Source: an uncultured Bacteroidales bacterium (lineage in GTDB: Bacteria; Bacteroidota; Bacteroidia; Bacteroidales; FEN-979). Taken from it: a stretch of DNA of 49,759 bases. Made by a program: the position numbers and the translations under genes. Below the pieces are notes generated by a model. It saw only the letters and a program-made list of their open reading frames with translations. It ran no database searches and was not told the DNA's origin. How positions within the stretch are numbered: position 1 is the first letter of the stretch; each line of letters starts with the position of its first letter. This document shows positions 41,920-49,564 of this stretch, in pieces. Location: contig CAIVAT010000184.1 of the NCBI GenBank assembly GCA_903903985.1, positions 1-49,759 on the forward strand, read 5' to 3'.

Positions 41920-42793
41920 TGTCCAACAGTTCAAATGGTACATCCTCGATCATGCCTTCACGCTTATATTTCGTTTTCTGGCGCTCCGTGATGTCCAGGT
42001 TATCAATAAAGGCTGCGAGATCATTGCGGTTTGCCTCAGGGAGACCGATATCCTTCATTTTGATCGTATATAATACCGGCCGGCGATCCAGCAGCGCATC
42101 CGGGATCTCATGCGGCTTGTCTTTTCCAACACCACGAAGCTGCGCGGCATCCATGGTCATGCGACGCCAGGTCTCCATGTCGCCCATTTCATAACAGATC
42201 ATGGCCATCTGGTCCATCCGGTCGGCATAGATATTTGCCCAGGCTTCAACCTTTACCGGGTTATCCAGGTTAAAAAAGTTCAGAGTTTCATAATAGAGTT
42301 GCATTGCCTGGTGTTTAGACAATTTCGGCCACTGCAGACAAACGGCATTGATGACGTAACTCTTCGATTCATATTTGTTATGCAGGCAGCGGATGAAATC
42401 CACCTGTTCATAGAACTGAACGACCTTTGCCGGCAAATTCTTGGTCTCTCCCCGCTCGATGAGCGCCTGCAGCTGCTCATATTCGCTTTTCTCTTCTTCT
42501 AGGAAAACTTTCTTCTTGAGGTTTTCAAGTTTCTGGTGGTTTGCATCCTTCTTCCACTGCTGAATCGAGGTAAGGTTGCCATCCCGGGCACGTTTGAGAT
42601 TGGCTTTGTCAATCTCGGCCTGGGTGACCAGCAGCCCCCGGTCGTAATGATACCGGACCTTGGATTCTGTGTTGTTGAATTCCTTCTGAAATGCATTCCC
42701 ATCCACATCGAGGTACATAGCGATTTGTTTCACGCTATAGTTGATCGCGGCGAGCTGTTCGATCTCTTTATACTGTGCCGGGGTTAATTCCAT
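41906..42793 (-). CDS. terminase small subunit-like protein
   Basis: A 295-residue protein with an N-terminal helix-turn-helix (LTPAQYKEIEQLAAINYSVK then QIAMYLDVDGNAFQKEF), a coiled-coil middle and a helical C-terminal part. HTH-containing proteins immediately upstream of the large terminase recognise the packaging site. The ATG at 42793 is used; the frame also opens with a TTG at 42820. It overlaps the PLD-like gene by 26 nt. It is longer than typical small terminases (about 150-200), so an extra domain is likely. Confidence 0.68.
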   Translation of the reverse strand: MELTPAQYKEIEQLAAINYSVKQIAMYLDVDGNAFQKEFNNTESKVRYHYDRGLLVTQAEIDKANLKRARDGNLTSIQQWKKDANHQKLENLKKKVFLEEEKSEYEQLQALIERGETKNLPAKVVQFYEQVDFIRCLHNKYESKSYVINAVCLQWPKLSKHQAMQLYYETLNFFNLDNPVKVEAWANIYADRMDQMAMICYEMGDMETWRRMTMDAAQLRGVGKDKPHEIPDALLDRRPVLYTIKMKDIGLPEANRNDLAAFIDNLDITERQKTKYKREGMIEDVPFELLDNDQE

Positions 42794-43370
42794 GGAGGAT
42801 TTCGTTTTTACGGAATTCAAATACTTTGCTGTTATTCAGGAAAACATATTGCTCATGCTGGGCGTTCTCGCCCCAGTTGCCGGATCCTTCAACAATGAAC
42901 CGGTGATCACTGCATTGGATCAGGGCGATCTTTGCGTGGTTCCAGGAGTAGATGACCCTGACCGGTTTTGTTTCCACCAGGGCCATGAGGTGATCATAGA
43001 CCTTTGGAAGCCGGCTGCGGATGGAATCACTGATAAAAATGTCAACTGAAAGGATCAAGCCTTTGTCGATCAGACGCACCAGCGCGTCGATGATCCGGAT
43101 GTTGATCGAGTAGGTTGCAAGGATCAGCTGCTGAATCGGTCCACATTCTTTGATGATGAATGGGATGAAGGTAAATGCATTGAAGGAATTGACGGTCCAG
43201 AGGAAGAATATCTCACCATGACCAGGGATCCGGCCTGTCAGGTCCTTGATGGTTTCAATACGCTGCTCGTGCAGCTGCAGGAAACGCTCAATGAGGATCC
43301 CGGACTTATCAGGGGGCTGCTGATCATCAGTCGGATCCTCCATCTCGCCGATATTGAAATATTTTTTCAC
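42768..43370 (-). CDS. phospholipase D-like (single HxK) protein in the packaging module
   Basis: A 200-residue protein. Around residue 155 it shows WNHAKIALI then FIVEGSGNWGEN, matching the HxK(x)nGSxN core of the PLD/HKD phosphodiesterase superfamily, although the Asp normally following HxK is not conserved. One HxK motif per chain is typical of Nuc-type endonucleases that act as dimers. It would act on nucleic acid; an auxiliary packaging or DNA-processing role is inferred from its place next to terminase. It starts with GTG directly after the upstream stop (TAAGTG); Met10 at 43343 is an alternative. Confidence 0.7.
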   Translation of the reverse strand: MKKYFNIGEMEDPTDDQQPPDKSGILIERFLQLHEQRIETIKDLTGRIPGHGEIFFLWTVNSFNAFTFIPFIIKECGPIQQLILATYSINIRIIDALVRLIDKGLILSVDIFISDSIRSRLPKVYDHLMALVETKPVRVIYSWNHAKIALIQCSDHRFIVEGSGNWGENAQHEQYVFLNNSKVFEFRKNEILHGINPGTV

Positions 43371-43871
43371 TTATAAGTGAAGTAAACGGTTAACTTCTGA
43401 AAGTTCATGCTCCATTTCCCGGATGCGCTCCTGGCGTTTTAATGTCTCTGGATGACTTGGCTGGCGGCGTAAGTTCGCTTTATTTTTGACCAACCGGTTG
43501 CCCAGGTTTATTTTAAGATTTACCAGATCACCGGTCTTCATGCCTCGGATTTCATCTGTGCGTTTTAGCCTGGCGAAAATAGGATGATTGCCCAGTACTG
43601 ATCCTTTTTCCTTGTAATGGTTCAGCTCCTGCCAGATGCTCCGGTTCTCCAGGTAATTTTCAACCGTATCTCTTGAAGCTTTATGGATTTCAGAATGGGT
43701 CCGGGCGGTAAACAGGCAGTCATGCCCTTGCTTATAATTGTCATAAGCAGTGAGCATGTCTGCAACGAGGATCTTCAACTCAGGAGGGCAATCGCTTTGC
43801 CGCAAAAAGGGGAATTCTTCCCGGATACGGAAGGCCGGTACTGAGTTTAATGCTACTTTTTGCGGCTCGCT
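43371..43871 (-). CDS. -1 frame extension (candidate frameshift product part)
   Basis: An open frame of 166 codons with no ATG; the first usable codon in isolation is a TTG at 43805. The frame is open up to a canonical slippery A AAA AAA in the upstream gene, and translation shifting -1 there would give a 277-residue fusion. The upstream part of this frame reads protein-like (ALNSVPAFRIREEFPFLRQS), which a TTG start would waste. Later helices (EIRGMKTGDLVNLKINLGNR, LKRQERIREMEHELSEV) suggest a DNA- or RNA-binding, coiled-coil product. The function is unknown. Confidence 0.6.
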   Translation of the reverse strand, partial: SEPQKVALNSVPAFRIREEFPFLRQSDCPPELKILVADMLTAYDNYKQGHDCLFTARTHSEIHKASRDTVENYLENRSIWQELNHYKEKGSVLGNHPIFARLKRTDEIRGMKTGDLVNLKINLGNRLVKNKANLRRQPSHPETLKRQERIREMEHELSEVNRLLHL

Positions 43872-44203
43872 TTTTTTTCTGCTGCTGCAGGAGCCTGTTT
43901 GATCATTTTCCCGGAAGCGGGAACATGATCCTCCGGAGCATCACCAGGATCGCAGGGTACAATCACCTTTTCATCAGGTTCATTTTTGGAAATTGGCTGA
44001 ACCAGGATATCGTGGAGATCCTCCCGGGATATGCCCGCAAGCTCGCGCAGCTCTTCATAAACTATACCGGTCATGTAATCACTCTGCGGGTGGATGTTGA
44101 GTTGTTTTTTCAATGACAACCGGTTGCTGTGTTTGATGACAAGCGCCACACCAGCGGCATGGCTGCGATCAGTTTTGAAATATTTTAAAATATCAGCTTT
44201 CAT
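43853..44203 (-). CDS. zero-frame protein of the frameshift pair
   Basis: A 116-residue protein starting MKADILKYFKTDRSHAAGVA at 44203, with a helical middle (MTGIVYEELRELAGISREDL) and a Pro/Ala-rich, then Lys-rich tail ending KKASRKK. It is the first gene after promoter P4 (23-nt leader) and thus heads the terminase operon. The A-rich end contains the slippery heptamer discussed for the -1 frame. It has no recognised family. Confidence 0.65.
   Translation of the reverse strand: MKADILKYFKTDRSHAAGVALVIKHSNRLSLKKQLNIHPQSDYMTGIVYEELRELAGISREDLHDILVQPISKNEPDEKVIVPCDPGDAPEDHVPASGKMIKQAPAAAEKKASRKK
43871..43877 (-). promoter_or_regulatory. candidate -1 ribosomal slippery site A AAA AAA
   Basis: In zero frame the minus strand reads GAA AAA AAA GCG. 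This is a perfect X XXY YYZ heptamer, five codons before the zero-frame stop. The -1 frame is open through the whole next gene. Possible downstream hairpins include CTTCC/GGAAG and GGGAA/TTCCC, 40-55 nt away, which is farther than usual. Confidence 0.55.
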
Positions 44204-44226
44204 AACGTTGTTGATTAACCTTTTCG

Positions 44227-44262
44227 CAAACATATAACAGGCGCTGAGCATGGAAAAGGACA
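44227..44262 (-). promoter_or_regulatory. phage promoter P4
   Basis: Minus strand TGTCCTTT (44262-44255), 20 nt, TATGTTTG (44234-44227). It immediately follows the capsid operon terminator and drives the terminase operon. Confidence 0.78.
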
Positions 44263-44264
44263 TT

Positions 44265-44298
44265 AAAAAACCCGCCGCATACTGAGAGATGCGACGGG
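44265..44298 (-). terminator. terminator of the capsid operon
   Basis: CCCGTCGCAT/ATGCGGCGGG (one G-T) is followed by six T on the minus strand. Confidence 0.88.
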
Positions 44299-44352
44299 GA
44301 ACACACACATGTTTATAAGACAATGTCAGGAATCAACCTGTTGAAGCAGCCG

Positions 44353-45162
44353 CTATTTCCGGCTTAATTCGATGAATTTGTACGTACTTGCACCGTTTTT
44401 GAAGGTCTTGAAAGTGATCTCTGCTCCGGCGATTGCGCTCCATGCAGTACCTTCCGCGAGCAGGAAGTCCGTACCACTGATGGCAGAAGGATAGGTTCCT
44501 CCGGATCCGATCAGGGTAAATACTTCTCCATCGACTGCATTGCTGCAGGTGGTGATGGTGGCGATTGCGGCTGAACCGGTCGTAAGCTGGTAACGTCCAC
44601 CACCGGCAAGGGTAACGGAAGTTGCATTTGCGGCAACAGTTGCCACAACAGCGGTAAGAGTAAGCGTTCCCTGGTAATCGGCAACATCAGGACCTTTCTG
44701 CGTTGACTTGAAAGTGAACGTGGTTTTGTTCTTGTCCTTGTCGTCTTCTGATTTGAAGACCATCTGCAGCGGGGCACAGGGTGTCCCGTACAGATTTTTC
44801 TTGGAGGTCGAACAGCGCTCGATCACGATCATCACGTTTTTGTTCATCCAGTTGGCTCGGAACTCACGAATCTCCTGGGAATCTCCCGGGTGTTCGAATT
44901 CCACCGTCTGGGTGATGCCTTTGGCATCGGGATCCCCTTCACTGTCAGCACCGGCTTTGATCGTGTTCTGGGTACCATACAGTTTTACCATGTATGCACC
45001 CGAATTCATCACGATATTTCCGGTTATGACAATTCCATTGGCATCCCTGGAAGGCATGGTTGCAACATCATCCACATCAATGAGGACGATCTTGTCTTTC
45101 TTATCGCCACCGACACCTTTATTGTCTCCGGGCTTAGCGATATCTACTTTTACGTATGTCAT
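44353..45162 (-). CDS. probable major tail tube protein with C-terminal beta module
   Basis: A 269-residue protein. The first part (TMPSRDANGIVITGNIVM, VEFEHPGDSQEIREFRANWM, NVMIVIERCSTSKKNLYG, CAPLQMVFKSEDDKDKNKTT) has the strand pattern of phage tail tube proteins. The C-terminal ~90 residues (SVTLAGGGRYQLTT ... STYKFIELSRK) are homologous to the two repeats at the end of the capsid protein. A tube core with a surface-exposed extra domain parallels lambda gpV. A head decoration role is the alternative, since the gene directly follows the capsid gene. Confidence 0.6.
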   Translation of the reverse strand: MTYVKVDIAKPGDNKGVGGDKKDKIVLIDVDDVATMPSRDANGIVITGNIVMNSGAYMVKLYGTQNTIKAGADSEGDPDAKGITQTVEFEHPGDSQEIREFRANWMNKNVMIVIERCSTSKKNLYGTPCAPLQMVFKSEDDKDKNKTTFTFKSTQKGPDVADYQGTLTLTAVVATVAANATSVTLAGGGRYQLTTGSAAIATITTCSNAVDGEVFTLIGSGGTYPSAISGTDFLLAEGTAWSAIAGAEITFKTFKNGASTYKFIELSRK

Positions 45163-45228
45163 TTCTCTAAAAATTTTTAGGTTGAGACTGGTAAAGCCAA
45201 TGGGAGGGGATATCCCCTCCCGATTGTC

Positions 45229-47388
45229 TTATCCGCGTGCGATTTCGTAGAATTTACCATTTTCTGCTTTCTGGAGCGTGATCCAGGTACCAGCCGAAAG
45301 AGTCATTGCAGCGGTCAACACGAAGTTGCCCGAGTTTGCAATTGTAGAAGCATTGGTGCTGCTGCCGCCATAGATCGTGTAGACCTTGCTGACCACAGCA
45401 TTGTCGAACGTGGTAATGGCAGTTGCCACAGTGTTGACAACGGTGATGAACTTGTCATTGCCGGCGACATCAGGCGAGGTATCATCAGCTGCGATTGCCG
45501 TGGCTGAGCTGCTGACAACTTCCCGTTTCAGTTCGATGAACTTGCCATCGCTCCTTTTCTTCAGGTACAGGATATCACCAACTGCCGGGGTCCAGGCTGC
45601 GGTGATCAGGGAGAAATTGCCGCTGGCGGCAATGGTCACGGCGTTGGTGGCATTGCCACATTTGAGGATCACTTCCTGGCCAACTGCACAGTCATCGATC
45701 GTGGTAATGGCAGTAGCCACAGAATTGGCCACACTCACCAGGGAAGTATGGTTCACTACCGAAGGGGAAGTGTCATTGGCATCCATGGAGATGAAATAAT
45801 CAGCCGGTTCATCCACATCGTTGCAGAAGATCAGCTGGGTGCTGTAATCTGTCGGCATCTCGGCGGCAGAAGCGAACTTCTTTCCAACCAGGTACGCCCA
45901 TACAGACTCACGCCAGTTTGACCAAACCTTGAGAGTCCAGTCCTGCTGCTCGATGCTGAAGTTGAGCATTTCGCCAGGTTTATCCTCAAACTGCTTGATG
46001 TTACCATCGAGCGTCCAGATCATGCGTTTGCTCGGAGCCATCCCCATCACCGGGATGATCTTCACGGAAGGAAATTCCTTCACGTACATGATATCGGCCT
46101 TGTAATCCTGGTTCAGGCCGTAGAGGGTCTCCAGGTTGGTATGGTAATCGCTAAGGGCATCTGTGCTCATGTAACAAACGATCCGGCCAGAGTCACGAAG
46201 AACTTCCGGGATCATCTTGGTCCCATTCTTCACATAAGCTGCGATGGTTGAAGGCGTCCATTCACCAAGGGCGAAAGGTTTCACCTTGAAAGCTGCAACC
46301 TGGTTCTTGATGAACTTCAAAAGTCCATTGGAAGCCTGAAGCGATGTGCCGGGAACATTCTGCGTCGGGTTCTTACGAACGCCACGGATTGAACGGATGG
46401 TTTTCTCGTTCTTGAGCTTTTTGGCAGTTTCAACCAGGATGTACTGGATGAATGACCACTTCATGGTCGATGATCCTTCGCGGTTCAGGAAACCGATCCA
46501 GGTTTTTTCAAGTTCTTTGAGCTGTGTGAACTTGTGCACAAACATCACATCGTACATTGTGAGGATCTCTGCCTCGAATTTGTAACCGCCCTTTACCACA
46601 TTGTCAAACGAGCTGTTCACCGGGGTGCCGTCAGCCTGTGAGAAATCATCGGTAAGGAACATGTTCACCAGGGCAGCCTGATCCTGGTATCCGGATTCCG
46701 TTGGGAAGATCTTCTCCAGATCAGGAATTTCGGTGAGGAAACTCTGGATGCGGTCCTGCATCCTGACGCGGTAGTAATCTCCCAGGTCACTTTTCAGTGA
46801 AGCATAATCAAGAGAAGATGTTGCCATGGGGACAACAATAGACAGGCCATGAGCTGCAGCCATAGCAGCATAAGCTCTCTGGTTGTATCCATGTGCATCA
46901 TCGATGGCCATGAATGAATTGCTTTGGCCGAAGAGGTGCGAATCAGTTCCTGATGGCACCCACTTTTTGGGATCTGTATGCATACCAGAGGTATTTGCGG
47001 CCGGATCATCTTCCGGCTTTTTGGTGAGTGTGGCAATAATGCCATCCTTTTCGGTAACGATACCGGCGAGCCTGTCTTTTTCAGCTTTTTCAGCGACCAG
47101 GTCGCTTGCTGATTTTTGATGGGCTGCCTTCAGTGTTGTATTTTCGGCCACAGCTGCCTGAAGCTTGGTTGTCATTGCGGTAACCATGGCGGCGATGGTG
47201 GCGTTGTCCGAGGTATTACCCTCCGGATCCTTGGATAGAGCTGCAGCGAACTGGCTGGTGAATTCCTCACCAAACTCAGCCTTCAGCTTCGTCTGTTGGT
47301 CCTCAGTCAAAATGCTTTTACCATCCTTATCCTGGGCAAATGCCTGGATACTGAGGAATGCCAGAATGGTCGCAAAAAATTGTTTCAT
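45229..47388 (-). CDS. major capsid protein with N-terminal signal-like/scaffold region and two C-terminal modules
   Basis: A 719-residue protein. Residues 1-19 look like a Sec signal (KQFFATILAFLSIQAFAQ). Residues about 20-125 are a charged coiled-coil region like the HK97 scaffolding delta domain. Residues about 130-530 form the capsid core, with a long-loop/helix pattern typical of HK97-fold proteins (e.g. GGYKFEAEILTMYDVMFVHK, MIWTLDGNIKQFEDKPGEML). Residues about 536-625 and 627-719 are two tandem beta-rich modules, each ending in DGKFIELKR or NGKFYEIAR. The upstream S49-type prohead protease would remove the N-terminus. Capsid function is inferred from size, core pattern and context. 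Confidence 0.75.
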   Translation of the reverse strand: MKQFFATILAFLSIQAFAQDKDGKSILTEDQQTKLKAEFGEEFTSQFAAALSKDPEGNTSDNATIAAMVTAMTTKLQAAVAENTTLKAAHQKSASDLVAEKAEKDRLAGIVTEKDGIIATLTKKPEDDPAANTSGMHTDPKKWVPSGTDSHLFGQSNSFMAIDDAHGYNQRAYAAMAAAHGLSIVVPMATSSLDYASLKSDLGDYYRVRMQDRIQSFLTEIPDLEKIFPTESGYQDQAALVNMFLTDDFSQADGTPVNSSFDNVVKGGYKFEAEILTMYDVMFVHKFTQLKELEKTWIGFLNREGSSTMKWSFIQYILVETAKKLKNEKTIRSIRGVRKNPTQNVPGTSLQASNGLLKFIKNQVAAFKVKPFALGEWTPSTIAAYVKNGTKMIPEVLRDSGRIVCYMSTDALSDYHTNLETLYGLNQDYKADIMYVKEFPSVKIIPVMGMAPSKRMIWTLDGNIKQFEDKPGEMLNFSIEQQDWTLKVWSNWRESVWAYLVGKKFASAAEMPTDYSTQLIFCNDVDEPADYFISMDANDTSPSVVNHTSLVSVANSVATAITTIDDCAVGQEVILKCGNATNAVTIAASGNFSLITAAWTPAVGDILYLKKRSDGKFIELKREVVSSSATAIAADDTSPDVAGNDKFITVVNTVATAITTFDNAVVSKVYTIYGGSSTNASTIANSGNFVLTAAMTLSAGTWITLQKAENGKFYEIARG

Positions 47389-47395
47389 GGGTTTT

Positions 47396-48277
47396 TTAAA
47401 ATTTTAGTGATTTTGATTGATTGATGATTTTATTTTTGAGTCCTAACTGATAGGCTTTGGTAAGCGCTCCTTCCATGGTCCCGATCTCGTTGATCAGTCC
47501 AAGCTGCTTTGCTTTTTCCGCAAAGAAGGCAGCGCCGGTGAACACTTCTGATTCAGCAGCAATTCCAAGGTTTTCACTAATTGCCTGGTGAAACACTTCA
47601 TTGACGAAATCCACGAAATCGGTCATCGGCTTGGCATCACCGGTGGCCTTAAATGCGCGCACTTCTTCATCCTTGCGCGTTGCTTTGGTGGCATAGAAGT
47701 CGGTTATCTTGATTCCAACCTTTTCCAACAACCCGGAGTAATCCTGTATTGATGTTTTTGTCCCAATGCTCCCAATGATATCGATCTGTGAGGTTGCAAT
47801 GCGGTAACTGGCAGCAGAGATCACCCACATGGCGGCCGATGCAGCCATACCCATCACCAGGGCAACGGTGGGTTTTCCAAGGTCCTTGATCATTGCGGAG
47901 AGAAGATCAATCTGCGACACCATTCCTCCCGGGGAGTTTACCACCAGCAGAACGGAATTGATCCGGTCGTTTGCTTTCACTTCCTGGAGTCTGTTCATGA
48001 GCATCATGCTGTCCCAGGAACAGATCACGCCATCGATGGGGATCACTGCAACAGAATTTTCAGGGATTAATTCATCATCCAGGTTCCATTTCCCAACCGT
48101 GTTGATTTGCTGATCCTGCCCGGTCCATGCAACCACGTATGGTTTTTTGTCGTCCATGGGTTTGAGCAGTATTTCCTGGCCTTTGATAAATGCAATCAGG
48201 ACCGGCAAATAAGAAACGGCTGTATCCTGGTGGATCAGCCATTGGGCGCCAAGTATTGAAAAAACACGGTTTAACAT
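47396..48277 (-). CDS. prohead protease, S49 (SppA-like) family
   Basis: A 293-residue serine protease. The S49/ClpP fold is clear: VAVIPIDGVICSWDS, VLLVVNSPGGMVSQID (oxyanion glycine), MGMAASAAMWVISAA with the nucleophilic Ser, and SQIDIIGSIGTKTSIQDYS towards the Lys of the dyad. Phage relatives act as head maturation proteases that cleave the scaffold part of the capsid protein, whose gene follows after 7 bp. Length and order fit that role. Confidence 0.87.
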   Translation of the reverse strand: MLNRVFSILGAQWLIHQDTAVSYLPVLIAFIKGQEILLKPMDDKKPYVVAWTGQDQQINTVGKWNLDDELIPENSVAVIPIDGVICSWDSMMLMNRLQEVKANDRINSVLLVVNSPGGMVSQIDLLSAMIKDLGKPTVALVMGMAASAAMWVISAASYRIATSQIDIIGSIGTKTSIQDYSGLLEKVGIKITDFYATKATRKDEEVRAFKATGDAKPMTDFVDFVNEVFHQAISENLGIAAESEVFTGAAFFAEKAKQLGLINEIGTMEGALTKAYQLGLKNKIINQSKSLKF

Positions 48278-48296
48278 TGTAAACTGAATGAGAATA

Positions 48297-48332
48297 CAAT
48301 ATTATAAGGTGTGGCAAAACTTATAAAGGACT
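48297..48332 (-). promoter_or_regulatory. phage promoter P6
   Basis: Minus strand AGTCCTTT (48332-48325), 20 nt, TAATATTG (48304-48297). A 19-nt leader precedes the protease ATG at 48277. Confidence 0.65.
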
Positions 48333-48342
48333 GAAAAGAACC

Positions 48343-48819
48343 TCAGGCTGTGATCCAACAGGCTCGATCAGGGGTGAGGCAATAGAATTCTATCTGGGCA
48401 CCGGTGGCCTTGGATGATACCTGGCTAACCTGCGTGATCTTAGCACCATTGGCCAGATCACCCATCAATTTGGATTCGCCATCTGAATACTGGATGCTGA
48501 CCAGTACCGGTCGTGCGCGGATCGCATCAAGATCTGCCAGGTTGGTATCATCTTCACCAGGGAAGATGAATTTCAGGGATTGTTCGATCAATTCACCGGC
48601 ATCGTTATCCTTTGGCTTTTCGGTGAATTCGGCAGATCCCGGCGTGAAATATATCTCCGACCATGTTTTACCACTTTTAAAATCGACATGCCGATGAAAC
48701 CTGTCCGGGATTGATGAGATTGCATCTATGTCCTCCTGGAGGGAAAAGAATATTTTGCACACAGCAGGGGTAAGGTTTGAATTTTTTGAAATTTCGGTCG
48801 GAAATATAAAACTTGTCAT
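48343..48819 (-). CDS. phage structural protein, tail-tube-like pattern
   Basis: A 158-residue protein (MTSFIFPTEISKNSNLTPAV; DTNLADLDAIRARPVLVSIQ then YSDGESKLMGDLANGAKI). The pattern of a ligand-like 'KLMGD-type' strand followed by an antiparallel strand set resembles small virion proteins of Bacteroidota phages. It lies before the protease and capsid genes in transcription order. The function is unknown. Confidence 0.5.
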   Translation of the reverse strand: MTSFIFPTEISKNSNLTPAVCKIFFSLQEDIDAISSIPDRFHRHVDFKSGKTWSEIYFTPGSAEFTEKPKDNDAGELIEQSLKFIFPGEDDTNLADLDAIRARPVLVSIQYSDGESKLMGDLANGAKITQVSQVSSKATGAQIEFYCLTPDRACWITA

Positions 48820-48880
48820 GGCTGAAATATTTTTAATTTTCGTATGTATTATGCGCCAGTGGCACCAGTAACAACAGTAA

Positions 48881-49402
48881 TTATGAGTTTACAGGGATGA
48901 AAGTCTCCGGACAAACTGCCTCTTTAACTGACGTATTTTTTTTCATTCTAAATTGCCTATGGTAACGCCTGAGTTTCAGGTACCTTTGGAAATCCTTTTC
49001 AAGCGAATCCCAGGAATCCTGCGTTAAATTGTATTTTTCGATGAAAAGCTCCAGCGCATCCTGGCGATCAAGCCCCATCACGACGTATTTTGAGATCTCA
49101 CTCCGGAAGGTTATTTTGAAAAACTTCCAAATTTCATTTTTGAATATCCTTTGTTTTGTCGGCGAGAGATAATTATTGAAAACGACATTCTTGTTATCAA
49201 AATAGGGCAACCGGATTAAAAGGGTAGAATCACCATAATCCGGCTCCGAATAATCCAGGGGTGGTTTCTCCAGGAATACATCCAGGATGGTGTTGAAGTT
49301 GGAATTTTTCAGGAACGTTATTGGTGATGGACCGTACAATGATTCAAGAAATCGGATCAGATAAGGCTCACACTTTACCTTGATAACAATGTTTGATGCC
49401 AT
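48881..49402 (-). CDS. phage protein of unknown function (first gene of the P7 unit)
   Basis: A 173-residue mixed alpha/beta protein: MASNIVIKVKCEPYLIRFLE, LIRLPYFDNKNVVFNNYL, a central basic segment (KQRIFKNEIWKFFKITFRSE) and C-terminal helices (DALELFIEKYNLTQDSWDSL, RRYHRQFRMKKNTSVKEAV). The last part could be a DNA-binding helical unit. Its ATG is exactly 4 nt after the -7 box of P7, so a leaderless mRNA is predicted. No family is recognised; it lies between the virion genes and the repeat-rich region at the window's right end. Confidence 0.55.
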   Translation of the reverse strand: MASNIVIKVKCEPYLIRFLESLYGPSPITFLKNSNFNTILDVFLEKPPLDYSEPDYGDSTLLIRLPYFDNKNVVFNNYLSPTKQRIFKNEIWKFFKITFRSEISKYVVMGLDRQDALELFIEKYNLTQDSWDSLEKDFQRYLKLRRYHRQFRMKKNTSVKEAVCPETFIPVNS

Positions 49403-49406
49403 GAGA

Positions 49407-49442
49407 TAAATTTAAGTTCGACAACGTGTGGATTAAAGGTCA
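49407..49442 (-). promoter_or_regulatory. phage promoter P7
   Basis: Minus strand TGACCTTT (49442-49435), 20 nt, TAAATTTA (49414-49407); ATG follows after 4 nt at 49402. Both boxes deviate by one base from the class consensus. Confidence 0.6.
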
Positions 49443-49447
49443 ATGCT

Positions 49448-49474
49448 GGAAATACCTGTATATAGGTATTTTCC
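49448..49474. repeat. inverted repeat upstream of P7
   Basis: GGAAATACCT and AGGTATTTTCC flank a 6-nt centre (gtatat). With no U run on either strand it is more likely an operator or a cruciform than a terminator. It lies just outside the upstream box of P7, where a regulator could act. Confidence 0.5.
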
Positions 49475-49564
49475 GGCAAAAATCCAACATTAAATGAAAA
49501 ATTTCAAGAGGAAAAAAAACATTTCGAGTATGACAGGGACACTTGGTAAAAAAGGCAAATATTT

